A stretch of 64,000 nucleotides of DNA from Pseudomonadota bacterium. GTDB taxonomy: Bacteria; Pseudomonadota; Gammaproteobacteria; Steroidobacterales; Steroidobacteraceae. The notes beneath the pieces were generated by a model. The model was not told the origin of the DNA and did not search any database. It worked only from the letters and a program-made list of their open reading frames with translations. This document shows positions 34,976-43,012 of this stretch, piece after piece. The first letter of the stretch is position 1. The number at the start of each line of letters is the position of its first letter. The position numbers and the translations under genes are program-made. The stretch spans positions 131,228 through 195,227 of the forward strand of contig JAJZFQ010000043.1 of assembly GCA_021805275.1 (NCBI GenBank), in the 5' to 3' direction.

Positions 34976-35874
34976 GTCCCCTCCTTCCCTTGCACGGCCA
35001 GCGTGCCGGAACGCCCGCGCACGCTGCCGGTGTCGATCGAACAGCGCGGCAGGCGCACCGTCTCGAGCGTCGCTGCATACGAAGCCAGATCCGTCAGCCG
35101 CACCCCGCGCTGCCGCCAGGCGGCGAGCAGCCGCTCGAAGCCCGCCAAGTACGCCCCGCCCTCGAGTTCCGCGTGCAGCGTGAAGACGTGATCGGCCGGT
35201 CCGTCACTCACGCGCAGCAGGTGCTCGATCGGATCGGCCTCACCAAGATCCTCCCGTCCGATCAGCTCATCGAGCGTCGGCAGCGTCGTCGGCAGCTGCA
35301 GCACCGGGACTTCCTGCCCCCCGACGAGCGGCATGAATGGCCCCCGGCCGCGCGTGTCCGATGCGTAGCGGAAGCCGCACTCGGCCTGCAGTTGCGGCAC
35401 GTAACGGTTCATCTGCCAGCCGGCCGCGCCGTGCGCCGCCGGCGCCCGGCCGAACACGCGCGTGAACTCATCGCGCGCGCGCTCGAGCTGCCGGCGCGTC
35501 CACTCCCGGTTCGCGCGCGCCACCCCATCCTGCCACTTCACGTGATCCCAGGTGTGCACGCCCGCCTCGAAACCACCCGCCTCGACCCGCCGCAGCACGC
35601 TCTCGCAACGCCGCCCAATGCGCGGCCCGGGCAACAGGACACCGTAGAGCAGCGTGCGCATCCCGTAGTGACTGACGACGGACGTGCGGCGCACTTTGCC
35701 GAGAAAGCCGCGGCGCAAAACTCGCTTGATGGCCCGGCCCGTGTGATCCGGCCCCAGCGTGAACAGAAACGTCGCCCGCGCACCATTGCGCTCGAGCGCC
35801 GCGGCGAGGCGCGGCACGCCCTCGAGGGTGCCGCGGTAGGTATCGACGTCTATTTTCAGTGCAATGGTGCTCAT
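34972..35874 (-). CDS. arnD: ArnD: 4-deoxy-4-formamido-L-arabinose-phosphoundecaprenol deformylase
   Basis: A 300-residue polysaccharide-deacetylase-fold enzyme removing the formyl group from undecaprenyl-phosphate-Ara4FN so that the sugar can be moved across the inner membrane. It opens with LKIDVDTYRGTLEGVPRLAAAL and GARATFLFTLGPDHTGRA. EAGVHTWDHVKWQD has the metal-binding histidines, and HGAAGWQMN and DTRGRGPFMPLVGG are ArnD-specific. ATG start 30 bases after the formyltransferase stop. Confidence 0.93.
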   Translation of the reverse strand: MSTIALKIDVDTYRGTLEGVPRLAAALERNGARATFLFTLGPDHTGRAIKRVLRRGFLGKVRRTSVVSHYGMRTLLYGVLLPGPRIGRRCESVLRRVEAGGFEAGVHTWDHVKWQDGVARANREWTRRQLERARDEFTRVFGRAPAAHGAAGWQMNRYVPQLQAECGFRYASDTRGRGPFMPLVGGQEVPVLQLPTTLPTLDELIGREDLGEADPIEHLLRVSDGPADHVFTLHAELEGGAYLAGFERLLAAWRQRGVRLTDLASYAATLETVRLPRCSIDTGSVRGRSGTLAVQGKEGT

Positions 35875-35904
35875 CGGCCGTGCAGCGCCCTTCGCCTCAG
35901 CCGC

Positions 35905-36834
35905 TCAACCGAGCGGCACCGGCCGCGCTTCGAGCGCGCCGGCAAGACGCGCCAGATCGAGCGGCCCGGTCGCGTTCGCTACTTCGAGCAGCCGCAGCAC
36001 CGACCCGTCGGCGCAGACGATCTGACATTCGCCCGCCGCGCCGAACAATCGCGGCTGCCCCGGCGCGAGCGTGTGCCCGGCGACCCGGGTGCGGTGCAAC
36101 CACCAGCGTTCCCCGCCAATCTCGCCGAAGGCCCCGGGGAACGGCGGGGCAACCGCACGCACCAGATCGTGGATGCGCCGCGCGGACCAGTGCCAATCGA
36201 TGCGCCCATCCTGCGGTCCGCGGCGGCCGAAGTACTGCCCCGCAATGAGCGGCTGAGCGCGCCGCGGACCATTGCCCGCGAGCAGCCCCGGTAGCGAGCG
36301 CACCAACACCATTTCCGCAGCCGCGGTGACCTTGAGGTATACCTCGCGCGCATCATCGTCGCCAAGAATGGGCACAGACTGCTGATCGACGATGTCCCCG
36401 GCATCGGCGCGCGCGACCATGTAGTGCAGTGTCGCCCCGCTCTCGGGCTCCCCGTTGAGGATCGCCCAGTTGACCGGCGCGCGGCCGCGGTACTTCGGTA
36501 GCAGCGAACCGTGCATGTTGAGCGCGCCGCGGCCGGCGCTCGCGAGCACCGGCGCACCCAGCATGGCGCGGTAGTAGAACGAGAAGAGAAAATCCGCATC
36601 GAGGGCGGCGAGCTCGGCTGCGAACCGCTCCGTGTTGGGATCCTCGGGGGTGGCGAGCGGCAGTCCGTAATCACGCGCGGTTGCCGCGACGCTCGCGAAC
36701 CACTGCCGCTCGCGCGGGTCATCCGCCACCGTGACCACGAGCGGCACCTCCACGCCGCCGGACAGCAGCGCCTTCAGGCAGCGCACCCCGACGTCGTGGT
36801 AGGCGAAGACGACCGCTCGGGCGCGAGCGCTCAC
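35905..36834 (-). CDS. UDP-L-Ara4N formyltransferase (ArnA N-terminal half as a separate protein)
   Basis: A 309-residue protein equivalent to the N-terminal domain of E. coli ArnA, which N-formylates UDP-Ara4N. It has AVVFAYHDVGVRCLKALL, the catalytic Asn and His in LNMHGSLLPKYRGRAPVNWAI, the Asp in RADAGDIVDQQ, and a C-terminal FMT-like domain (IDWHWSARRIHDLVRA, PPFPGAFGEI). The protein ends where the E. coli linker would begin, and the decarboxylase half is a different gene at 41-42 kb. GTG start overlaps the arnC stop by four bases. Confidence 0.93.
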   Translation of the reverse strand: MSARARAVVFAYHDVGVRCLKALLSGGVEVPLVVTVADDPRERQWFASVAATARDYGLPLATPEDPNTERFAAELAALDADFLFSFYYRAMLGAPVLASAGRGALNMHGSLLPKYRGRAPVNWAILNGEPESGATLHYMVARADAGDIVDQQSVPILGDDDAREVYLKVTAAAEMVLVRSLPGLLAGNGPRRAQPLIAGQYFGRRGPQDGRIDWHWSARRIHDLVRAVAPPFPGAFGEIGGERWWLHRTRVAGHTLAPGQPRLFGAAGECQIVCADGSVLRLLEVANATGPLDLARLAGALEARPVPLG

Positions 36835-37883
36835 GGCGCCGGGCCCGGGTCGTGCTCGGCGCGCAGCATCTCGGAGTGATCGAGTTCCGGGTGCGGCTTG
36901 GGCAGCGGCAGCACCGCCGGGCGCACCCCGGTCTCACCGGTGTCGATACCGGGCCCGCCCTCGAGAATCGCCGCGATGGTGTACCGCGGACGCTGGCGCA
37001 CCTGCTCGTAGATGCGTCCGACGTACTCGCCAACCACCCCGACGCTCACCAGCAGCACGCCGATGAAGAAGAAGGCGAGACCGAACAGCGTGAACACGCC
37101 CTGCACTTCCGGCCCGATGAACAGGCGGCGCAGCGCCAGCACCACCACGAAGCCGAGGGAGATCAGCGCAATGAGGATGCCGAACATGGTAAAGAACTGC
37201 AGCGGCGCGACCGAGAATCCGGTCATCAGGTCAAAGTTCAGGCGGATCAGCCGGTAGAAAGAGTACTTCGACTGGCCGGCCGCGCGCAGCGCGTGCGCCA
37301 CCTCGATCTCCACCGGGTGGCGCGCGAAGGTGTAGCCGAGCGCCGGCACGAAGGTGCTGACCTCGACGCAGCGGTTGATCGCATCGACGATGGTGCGGTG
37401 ATAGCCCCGCAGCATGCAGCCCTGGTCGGTGATGCGGATCTGCGTGGTGCGCTCGCGCATGCGGTTCATCAGTCGCGAGGCGGCCTTGCGCCAGTAGACG
37501 TCGTGGCGCCTCGCGCGCACCGTGCCGACGTAATCCGCCCCCTGATCCATGGCCGCAACCAGTTTGCCGATCTCCTCGGGGGGATTCTGCAGGTCGGCAT
37601 CGAGAGTGATGATGTAATCGCCGCGCGCGTGCGCGAAGCCGGCGAGGATCGCCATGTGTTGGCCGGCATTGCGCGTCAGGAGCACCACGCGCGTGCACTC
37701 GGGGCGCAACTCGAACTGATCGCGCAGCACCGCCGCCGAGCGGTCGCGGCTGCCGTCGTCGACGAACACAACCTCGTAACCGCGGCCGAGCGCATCGAGC
37801 GCCGGATACAGCCGCTCGAACAGCGTTGCCAGGCCCGCCTCCTCGTTGTAGACGGGAATGATGACCGAAATCGTGGCGCTCAC
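36831..37883 (-). CDS. arnC: ArnC: undecaprenyl-phosphate Ara4FN transferase
   Basis: A 350-residue GT2 glycosyltransferase that attaches formylated Ara4N to undecaprenyl phosphate. The catalytic domain has ISVIIPVYNEEAGLATLFERL, VVFVDDGSRDRS, LDADLQNPPEEI and TDQGCMLRGYHRTIVDAI. Two C-terminal membrane helices follow (FTMFGILIALISLGFVVVLAL and LAFFFIGVLLVSVGVVGEYVGRIYEQ). GTG start overlaps arnB by four bases. Inner membrane, cytoplasmic face. Confidence 0.93.
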   Translation of the reverse strand: MSATISVIIPVYNEEAGLATLFERLYPALDALGRGYEVVFVDDGSRDRSAAVLRDQFELRPECTRVVLLTRNAGQHMAILAGFAHARGDYIITLDADLQNPPEEIGKLVAAMDQGADYVGTVRARRHDVYWRKAASRLMNRMRERTTQIRITDQGCMLRGYHRTIVDAINRCVEVSTFVPALGYTFARHPVEIEVAHALRAAGQSKYSFYRLIRLNFDLMTGFSVAPLQFFTMFGILIALISLGFVVVLALRRLFIGPEVQGVFTLFGLAFFFIGVLLVSVGVVGEYVGRIYEQVRQRPRYTIAAILEGGPGIDTGETGVRPAVLPLPKPHPELDHSEMLRAEHDPGPAP

Positions 37884-39007
37884 CGGGTTGCCTCGCGCAG
37901 CACTTGATTGACAGCTCCGACCACCCGATCGACATCCTCCAGGTGCATCGCCGGAAACAGCGGCAGCGTCACCGTCTCGCGGCCGATGCGCTCGGCATGG
38001 GGAAACTGCCCCTCGCGGTAGCCGAGTGCGCGGTAGGCGCTGAACAGGTGGATCGCCGGGTAATGCACGCCGATGCCGATGCCGCGCTCGGCCATCGCCT
38101 CGATGAACTTAAGCCGGCTGATGCGCAGCCGCTCGAGCGGCAGCCGCGCGGCGAACATGTGCCAGTTGTGGCCCGCATCGCCGCGCGGCGGCAACGCCAG
38201 CGGCGGATCCTCGCCCCACAACTCGAAGTAGCGCATCGCGAGCTCGCGCCGGCGCGCGTTGAAGGACTCGAGCTGACGCAACTGGCCGAGCCCGACGCAG
38301 GCGGCCACGTCAGTGAGGTTTGCCTTGCCGCCGGCGAAATAGGTCTCGAACGCGTCCGCGGCCGTCTTCATCTGCCCGTGGAAGCGATGCAGCTCGAGCT
38401 CGCGAACCTCCTCCGGCGAGCCACCGACCACCGCGCCACCCTCGATGGAGGTGATGTTCTTGTTCGGGTGGAAGCTAAAGCAGACCAGGTCACCGAAGCT
38501 GCCGATGCGCCGGCCGCGGTAACTCGAGCCCATCGCCTGGGCCGCATCCTCGATCACCCGCAGCCGCTTGCGCTCGGCGAGGGCATAGAGACGGTCCAGA
38601 TCGACCGGCATGCCGCACAGGTGCACCGGCATGATGGCCCGGGTACGGGCCGTGAGGGCCGCCTCGGCCTGATCGAGATCGATGTTGCGCGTCGCGAGGT
38701 CCACGTCCACGAACACTGGCCGCGCACCGGCGCGCACCACGACATTGGCGGTGGCGACGAAGCTCATCGCCGGCACGATCACCTCATCGCCGGCGCCGAT
38801 GCCGCAGGCGAGCAGTGCGTGCTCGAGGCTCGCGGTGGCCGAGGTCTGGGTGCGCACCGGACGTGCGCCGCAGTACTCGGAGAGCGCCGCCTCGAACGCC
38901 TGGACCTTCGGACCGCTGGCGAGCCAGCCGCAGCGCAGCACCTCGGCCACCTCGGCGATGGTCTGCTCGTCGATACTCGGCCGGGTGAAGGGAAGGAAGG
39001 GTTGCAT
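37880..39007 (-). CDS. arnB: ArnB: UDP-4-amino-4-deoxy-L-arabinose-oxoglutarate aminotransferase
   Basis: A 375-residue DegT/DnrJ-type PLP aminotransferase converting UDP-4-keto-arabinose to UDP-Ara4N. It opens FLPFTRPSIDEQTIAEV. VIVPAMSFVATANVVVRAGARPVFVD and VIEDAAQAMGSSYRGRRIG follow. The PLP lysine is in FSFHPNKNITSIEGGAVV, then HYPAIHLFSAYRALGYREGQFP. ATG start three bases after the arnE/F-like stop. Between the transporter subunit and ArnC, as expected for a co-transcribed arn cluster. Confidence 0.95.
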   Translation of the reverse strand: MQPFLPFTRPSIDEQTIAEVAEVLRCGWLASGPKVQAFEAALSEYCGARPVRTQTSATASLEHALLACGIGAGDEVIVPAMSFVATANVVVRAGARPVFVDVDLATRNIDLDQAEAALTARTRAIMPVHLCGMPVDLDRLYALAERKRLRVIEDAAQAMGSSYRGRRIGSFGDLVCFSFHPNKNITSIEGGAVVGGSPEEVRELELHRFHGQMKTAADAFETYFAGGKANLTDVAACVGLGQLRQLESFNARRRELAMRYFELWGEDPPLALPPRGDAGHNWHMFAARLPLERLRISRLKFIEAMAERGIGIGVHYPAIHLFSAYRALGYREGQFPHAERIGRETVTLPLFPAMHLEDVDRVVGAVNQVLREATR

Positions 39008-39010
39008 AGG

Positions 39011-39382
39011 CTACGAGCGGAACACCAGGACCACACCCACGACGATTACCAGGATGCCCAGCACGCGCTCGAGATTGGGCACCTCGTTGAACAGCCACCA
39101 GGCGAGCCCGACCATGAGCACGTAGTTGAGCGAGAGCATCGGATAGGCCTGGCTCACCGGCGCGCGCGAGAGGCCGACCAGCCAGACGATCACCGAGAGT
39201 CCGTAGCAGGTCAATGCGACCCACAGCCACGGCACGGTGAGCAGCTCGAGCAGACGCTTCGGGACGTCCACCCCGGTGCCGAACAGCGGACCGGTGGCAT
39301 CCGTCGCGGCCTTCAGCCCCAGCTGCGCCACCAAGTTCAGCAGCACCCCACCGCAGAGAAACGCGAATACCGACCATTTCAT
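39011..39382 (-). CDS. ArnE/ArnF-like small flippase subunit
   Basis: A 123-residue EmrE-like protein with four predicted helices: WSVFAFLCGGVLLNLVAQLGLKAAT, LLTVPWLWVALTCYGLSVIVWLVGL, YPMLSLNYVLMVGLAWWLF and LERVLGILVIVVGVVLVF. LSRAPVSQAYPMLSLNYV is the family signature. It would help flip undecaprenyl-phosphate-Ara4N to the periplasm. E. coli uses two subunits, ArnE and ArnF; only one is present here. Its ATG overlaps the arnT stop (ATGA). A much longer frame upstream is antisense noise over arnT. Confidence 0.88.
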   Translation of the reverse strand: MKWSVFAFLCGGVLLNLVAQLGLKAATDATGPLFGTGVDVPKRLLELLTVPWLWVALTCYGLSVIVWLVGLSRAPVSQAYPMLSLNYVLMVGLAWWLFNEVPNLERVLGILVIVVGVVLVFRS

Positions 39383-41040
39383 GAGCGGCTCACCGCCACC
39401 GTGAAGCTGTCGCGGCCGATCACGCGACCCGGCAGGCCCTCGCGCTGATAACGCGCCCAGACTGCCGGCGCAAAGAACGCGATCGCATCGTGGCTCCCCT
39501 GCCAGCGGCGCACGAACTGCGCAGGCGTCGCGGTCATCCATCCCGGCTGCAGGCGCTGGCCCATCCCGAGTTCGCCCTGGTAGCCGACCAGGATCAGGAG
39601 CCGCCCCAGGTACGGCGGGATGGTCTGACGGTACTGTCCCACGCTGTAGAGCGTCGTATCCGGGTGCACGTCGCGCCGGATGCTCTGAACCAGCTGATAA
39701 GCCGAGCGCGCGGGCGGGATCACCGCGTACTGGCAGAGCAGCCCCTGCCAGACGAAGGAGAAGGCCAGCGCGACAACGAGCGGACGGGCGATGCCGCCCT
39801 GGGCCTGCGCCTCGCTTGGCGCAGCCCGCTTCGTGCCGAGCGCACACACCGCCACCGCTACGAGCGCGGCGGCCACCGCGGCCACCGCCCAGGCGATCGC
39901 CGCCGGCGGAATGAACCCGTTGCGGTGCTGGGAATACACCAGCAGTCCGGCAGCCACGAACGTCGCCAGCCCGGCACCCGCCCATGCCGAGCGGGTCAGC
40001 GCACCCGGCCGGCGCGCCAGGTACACCCCAGTCAGCGCCGCGATCGGCGGGAACACCGGCAGGATGTAGGTGGCGAGCTTCGAGTCCGAGGTAGAGAAGA
40101 AGATCACCGTCAGCAGCGCATAGAGCAGCAGAAATTTCAGCGGCTTGAAATGCGCCACCGGGCCGCTGTCCTGCCACGCCGCGCGCGATGCGCGCGCGAG
40201 CGGCACGAGCCAGGCGAACGCCCCGACCACAAGCAACGCGATGAAGTACCACCACGGCTCGACGCGCCGCGCCTCATCGGTGAGGAAGCGCTGGAAGTGC
40301 TCATGGATGAAGAAATACTCCGCGAACGTGTGGTTGCGCAGCGAGACCGCGACGAACCACGGCGCCGCGATCAGCGCCATCAACGGGATGCCGAGCCCCA
40401 GGTGCAGCCGTCGCCAGGGTCGAATGTCACGCTCGAGAACCGTGTAGGCCACGAGTGCCATGCCCGCCAGCACGTACACCTCGAGCCCCTTGGTGAGCAG
40501 CGCGAGCGCCGCCATCGCCCAGGACACGAGCATCCAGTTGCGCTCGGCGAGCGAGCCGATCTCGGCGCACTGCGCCCGCGTGAAGGCGAGCACCATGGCG
40601 GTCAGCCAGAAGGTCAGTCCCGCATCGAGCAAGTCCAGGTGCGCGATGATGCCGAAGTACGGACTCAGCGCCAGCAACGCCACGGCGGCAATGGCCGAGC
40701 GCCGCTCATACAGCTGCGCCAGCCACGCATAGATCAGCGCCAGGCAGCCGAAACCGAGACCCACCGTCCACAGGCGCGAAGACCAGTTGCTGAGCCCTAC
40801 GACCGAGTAGACGGTGGCGGTGGCCCAGTACTGCAGCACCGGCTTCTCGAAGTACTTCAGCCCGTCGAGCCTGGGGGTCACCCAGTCGTGGCTGACCACC
40901 ATCTCGCGCGGAATTTCCGCGTAGCGGCCCTCGTCCGGATCGAACATCGGGCGGATCTGCAGCGTCGCGAACCAGACCGCCGCCAGCAGCACCCACGCCC
41001 ACCACCTCAACCGCTCGGCGCGCGCCTGCGCTGCGCTCAT
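39379..41040 (-). CDS. arnT: ArnT: 4-amino-4-deoxy-L-arabinose lipid A transferase
   Basis: A 553-residue GT83 membrane enzyme that transfers Ara4N from undecaprenyl phosphate to lipid A phosphates at the periplasmic face, lowering binding of polymyxin and cationic peptides. The first periplasmic loop has the catalytic acidic motif FDPDEGRYAEIPREMVVSHDWVTPRLDGLKYFEKP (split here as DPDEGRYAEIP and YFEKPVLQYW). About twelve helices follow, including LLVVGAFAWLVPL and LLLYALLTVIFFSTSDSK. The C-terminal periplasmic domain ends GRDSFTVAVSRS. ATG start 32 bases after the decarboxylase gene. Confidence 0.93.
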   Translation of the reverse strand: MSAAQARAERLRWWAWVLLAAVWFATLQIRPMFDPDEGRYAEIPREMVVSHDWVTPRLDGLKYFEKPVLQYWATATVYSVVGLSNWSSRLWTVGLGFGCLALIYAWLAQLYERRSAIAAVALLALSPYFGIIAHLDLLDAGLTFWLTAMVLAFTRAQCAEIGSLAERNWMLVSWAMAALALLTKGLEVYVLAGMALVAYTVLERDIRPWRRLHLGLGIPLMALIAAPWFVAVSLRNHTFAEYFFIHEHFQRFLTDEARRVEPWWYFIALLVVGAFAWLVPLARASRAAWQDSGPVAHFKPLKFLLLYALLTVIFFSTSDSKLATYILPVFPPIAALTGVYLARRPGALTRSAWAGAGLATFVAAGLLVYSQHRNGFIPPAAIAWAVAAVAAALVAVAVCALGTKRAAPSEAQAQGGIARPLVVALAFSFVWQGLLCQYAVIPPARSAYQLVQSIRRDVHPDTTLYSVGQYRQTIPPYLGRLLILVGYQGELGMGQRLQPGWMTATPAQFVRRWQGSHDAIAFFAPAVWARYQREGLPGRVIGRDSFTVAVSRS

Positions 41041-41072
41041 GGTCGTACCCCGTTGAGCCCCCGGCGCGCCGG

Positions 41073-42131
41073 TCAGAGCCCGGACGCCGAGGCGCTCAGG
41101 GCGTTGAAGCTGCCGAGCCGGACGTAGAAGTCGATGGTCTTGCGGATCGCCGTGTCCAGGTCGGTGCTCGGGCGCCAGCCGAGATCGCGCTTGGCCGACT
41201 CGATCGCCGGCACCCGCACCTGGATGTCCTGGTAATACTTGCCGTAGTACTCCCCGGCAGACACCTCGACGATCTCGGTGCCCTTGGCCGCATCACGCAG
41301 CTGCGGGAACTCCTGCGCGATGCGGATGGTGCGATCAGCGAGCTCGCGGATCGACACACAGTTGTCGGGGTTGCCGATATTGAAGATGCGCCGCGTCGCC
41401 CGCCCGTTCTGGTTCTCCAGGATCGTCAGCAGGCACTCGATGGCGTCATCGATGAACGTGAAGGAGCGCTTCTGACGCCCTCCGTCGACCAGCTTGATCG
41501 GGCGGCGGTACAGCACGTTGGAGAGAAACTGCGTGAACACGCGCGAACTGCCCTCTTTCGGCTCCTCGATGTTATCGAGGTTCGGACCGATGAAGTTGAA
41601 CGGGCGGAACAAGGTGTAATCGAGGCCGTCACGCACGCCGTAGGCGTAGATCACCCGGTCGAGCAGCTGCTTGGAGGCGGCGTAGATCCAGCGCTGCTTG
41701 TTGATCGGGCCGTACACCAGGGGGCTGGTCTCCTCGTCAAGCAGCGCATCCGGAGACATGCCGTACAGCTCCGAGGTCGAGGGAAACACCAGGCGCTTGC
41801 CGTACTTGACACAATGGCGAACGATGGTGATGTTCGCCTCGAAATCGAGCTCGAAGACCTTCAGAGGATGGGTCACGTACTGTGCCGGGTTGGCAATCGC
41901 CACCAGTGGCACAACCACGTCGCACTTCTTGACGTGATACTCGACCCACTCCTTATTGATGGTGATGTCACCTTCGATGAAGTGGAATCGATCGTCCTTG
42001 GGCAGGTCTCCGAGTTTGTTGTCCGACAGGTCGATTCCGTACACCTCCCAGTCGCGCGAGCGCAGGATCGCGCCCGTGAGCGCGCTGCCGATGAACCCGT
42101 TCGCCCCGAGAATCATGATCTTCAGTGCCAT
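41073..42131 (-). CDS. UDP-glucuronate decarboxylase (ArnA C-terminal half as a separate protein)
   Basis: A 352-residue short-chain dehydrogenase family enzyme oxidising and decarboxylating UDP-glucuronate to UDP-4-keto-pentose, the first step to Ara4N. NAD loop: MILGANGFIGSALTGAIL. DPxxY-like active site: VFPSTSELYGMSPD (Ser/Glu) and WIYAASKQLLDRVIYAYG (Tyr-x3-Lys). LFRPFNFIGPNLD and FTFIDDAIECLL complete the match to the E. coli ArnA C-terminal domain. First gene of the arn operon here; the formyltransferase half is five genes downstream. The leader before it contains an AT-rich TAAAATTCCTCTTTTTA string (about 42163-42181). Confidence 0.93.
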   Translation of the reverse strand: MALKIMILGANGFIGSALTGAILRSRDWEVYGIDLSDNKLGDLPKDDRFHFIEGDITINKEWVEYHVKKCDVVVPLVAIANPAQYVTHPLKVFELDFEANITIVRHCVKYGKRLVFPSTSELYGMSPDALLDEETSPLVYGPINKQRWIYAASKQLLDRVIYAYGVRDGLDYTLFRPFNFIGPNLDNIEEPKEGSSRVFTQFLSNVLYRRPIKLVDGGRQKRSFTFIDDAIECLLTILENQNGRATRRIFNIGNPDNCVSIRELADRTIRIAQEFPQLRDAAKGTEIVEVSAGEYYGKYYQDIQVRVPAIESAKRDLGWRPSTDLDTAIRKTIDFYVRLGSFNALSASASGL

Positions 42132-42240
42132 GGAAGCCCTTCGTGCCCGGTCCGCATCCGGCGCGTAAAAAGAGGAATTTTAGCAGCTTCGCATCCCGAC
42201 CGGCTCGTCATTGCCGCACCGGCGCGCCCCGGGGAACCGG

Positions 42241-42264
42241 GGGGCGTCCCGGCCGGGGCGCCCC
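42241..42264 (-). terminator. GC-rich hairpin between the barrel protein gene and the arn operon
   Basis: GGGGCG-T-CCCGG pairs with CCGGG-G-CGCCCC, giving a near-perfect 24-base dyad 11 bases after the end of the outer-membrane protein gene; a second partial dyad (GCGCCCC...GGGGGGCG) lies just beyond. No T-run. It probably isolates the arn operon from transcription coming from the right. Confidence 0.45.
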
Positions 42265-42274
42265 CCGCAGCGGC

Positions 42275-42955
42275 TCAGAAGCGCAGTCCCACGGTGATCG
42301 GGATGAACTCGATCGGCTGGCTCGTTTCCAGGCGCTGGTAGCGCGCCTCGACGAAGAAGGTCTGTCCGTTGCGCAGCAGGAAATCCAAGCCGACGCCGGC
42401 GTTCCAGGAAAAGCGCGTCGTGTTGCCGCTCGCCACCACCACATCCCCGGGCACCAGCCCGAAGCTGCAGTAGCCGAACCAGGGGTCGCACAAATACGTG
42501 CCGAACGCCACGGTCTGCGTCAGGGCGACGTGCAGATGACCCACTCCGACGCCCGCGAGCGCGAAACCGCTCACCGTGGGCGTCAAATGCACCTTGTACT
42601 GCCCGTCGACGTTCAGTCCGTAGAGCTCGCCGTAGCCGTAATCGATCTGCGTCTGGTCGATCTGCTCATTGATCGCAATGAGATTGCGGGTCGCGCTGAA
42701 ATGGCTGTACTCGAGGTCCGCGCGCAGCCCGAACGGCTCATCCGCCCAGGGCCGCCAGGTTAAGCCGCCGCCAAAGGTATAACCGCCCTGAAAGTACTGC
42801 GAGGTCGAGCCCACCGTCGGGCTGTAGCCGACCTGCAGGTGCCAGTGCACGGGCTGGCGCGGTGCGAAGGTCTGATCCGCGTAGCTCTGCGCGAACGCGC
42901 GCCCCGACAGCCCAAGCAGCACCAGAGCGCCCCAGGGGTACAAATAACGCTTCAT
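42275..42955 (-). CDS. Outer-membrane beta-barrel protein, OmpA/OmpW-like fold
   Basis: A 226-residue secreted protein with a signal peptide (LYPWGALVLLGLSGRAFA, cleavage before QSYAD). Alternating hydrophobic strands follow (HWHLQVGYSPTVG, YTFGGGLTWRPW, FGLRADLEYSHFS, FSWNAGVGLDFLL, TFFVEARYQRLE), ending in phenylalanine (ITVGLRF), the usual BAM recognition signal. The number of strands suggests eight. Two cysteines in a loop (LCDPWFGYCSF) may form a disulfide. I do not recognise a specific family. It is the gene upstream of the arn operon, separated by a hairpin. Confidence 0.8.
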   Translation of the reverse strand: MKRYLYPWGALVLLGLSGRAFAQSYADQTFAPRQPVHWHLQVGYSPTVGSTSQYFQGGYTFGGGLTWRPWADEPFGLRADLEYSHFSATRNLIAINEQIDQTQIDYGYGELYGLNVDGQYKVHLTPTVSGFALAGVGVGHLHVALTQTVAFGTYLCDPWFGYCSFGLVPGDVVVASGNTTRFSWNAGVGLDFLLRNGQTFFVEARYQRLETSQPIEFIPITVGLRF

Positions 42956-43012
42956 GTCACCTTCTCCTTCGGCGCCGCCGCAGGCGCCCTGTCGTGCTGT
43001 GGCCCGCGGCCA

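Noticed and set aside
39011..40255. A 414-codon minus-strand frame
   Set aside because: Only the last 123 codons (from ATG 39382) are a real gene, the ArnE/F-like protein. The upstream part is an out-of-frame reading of arnT.
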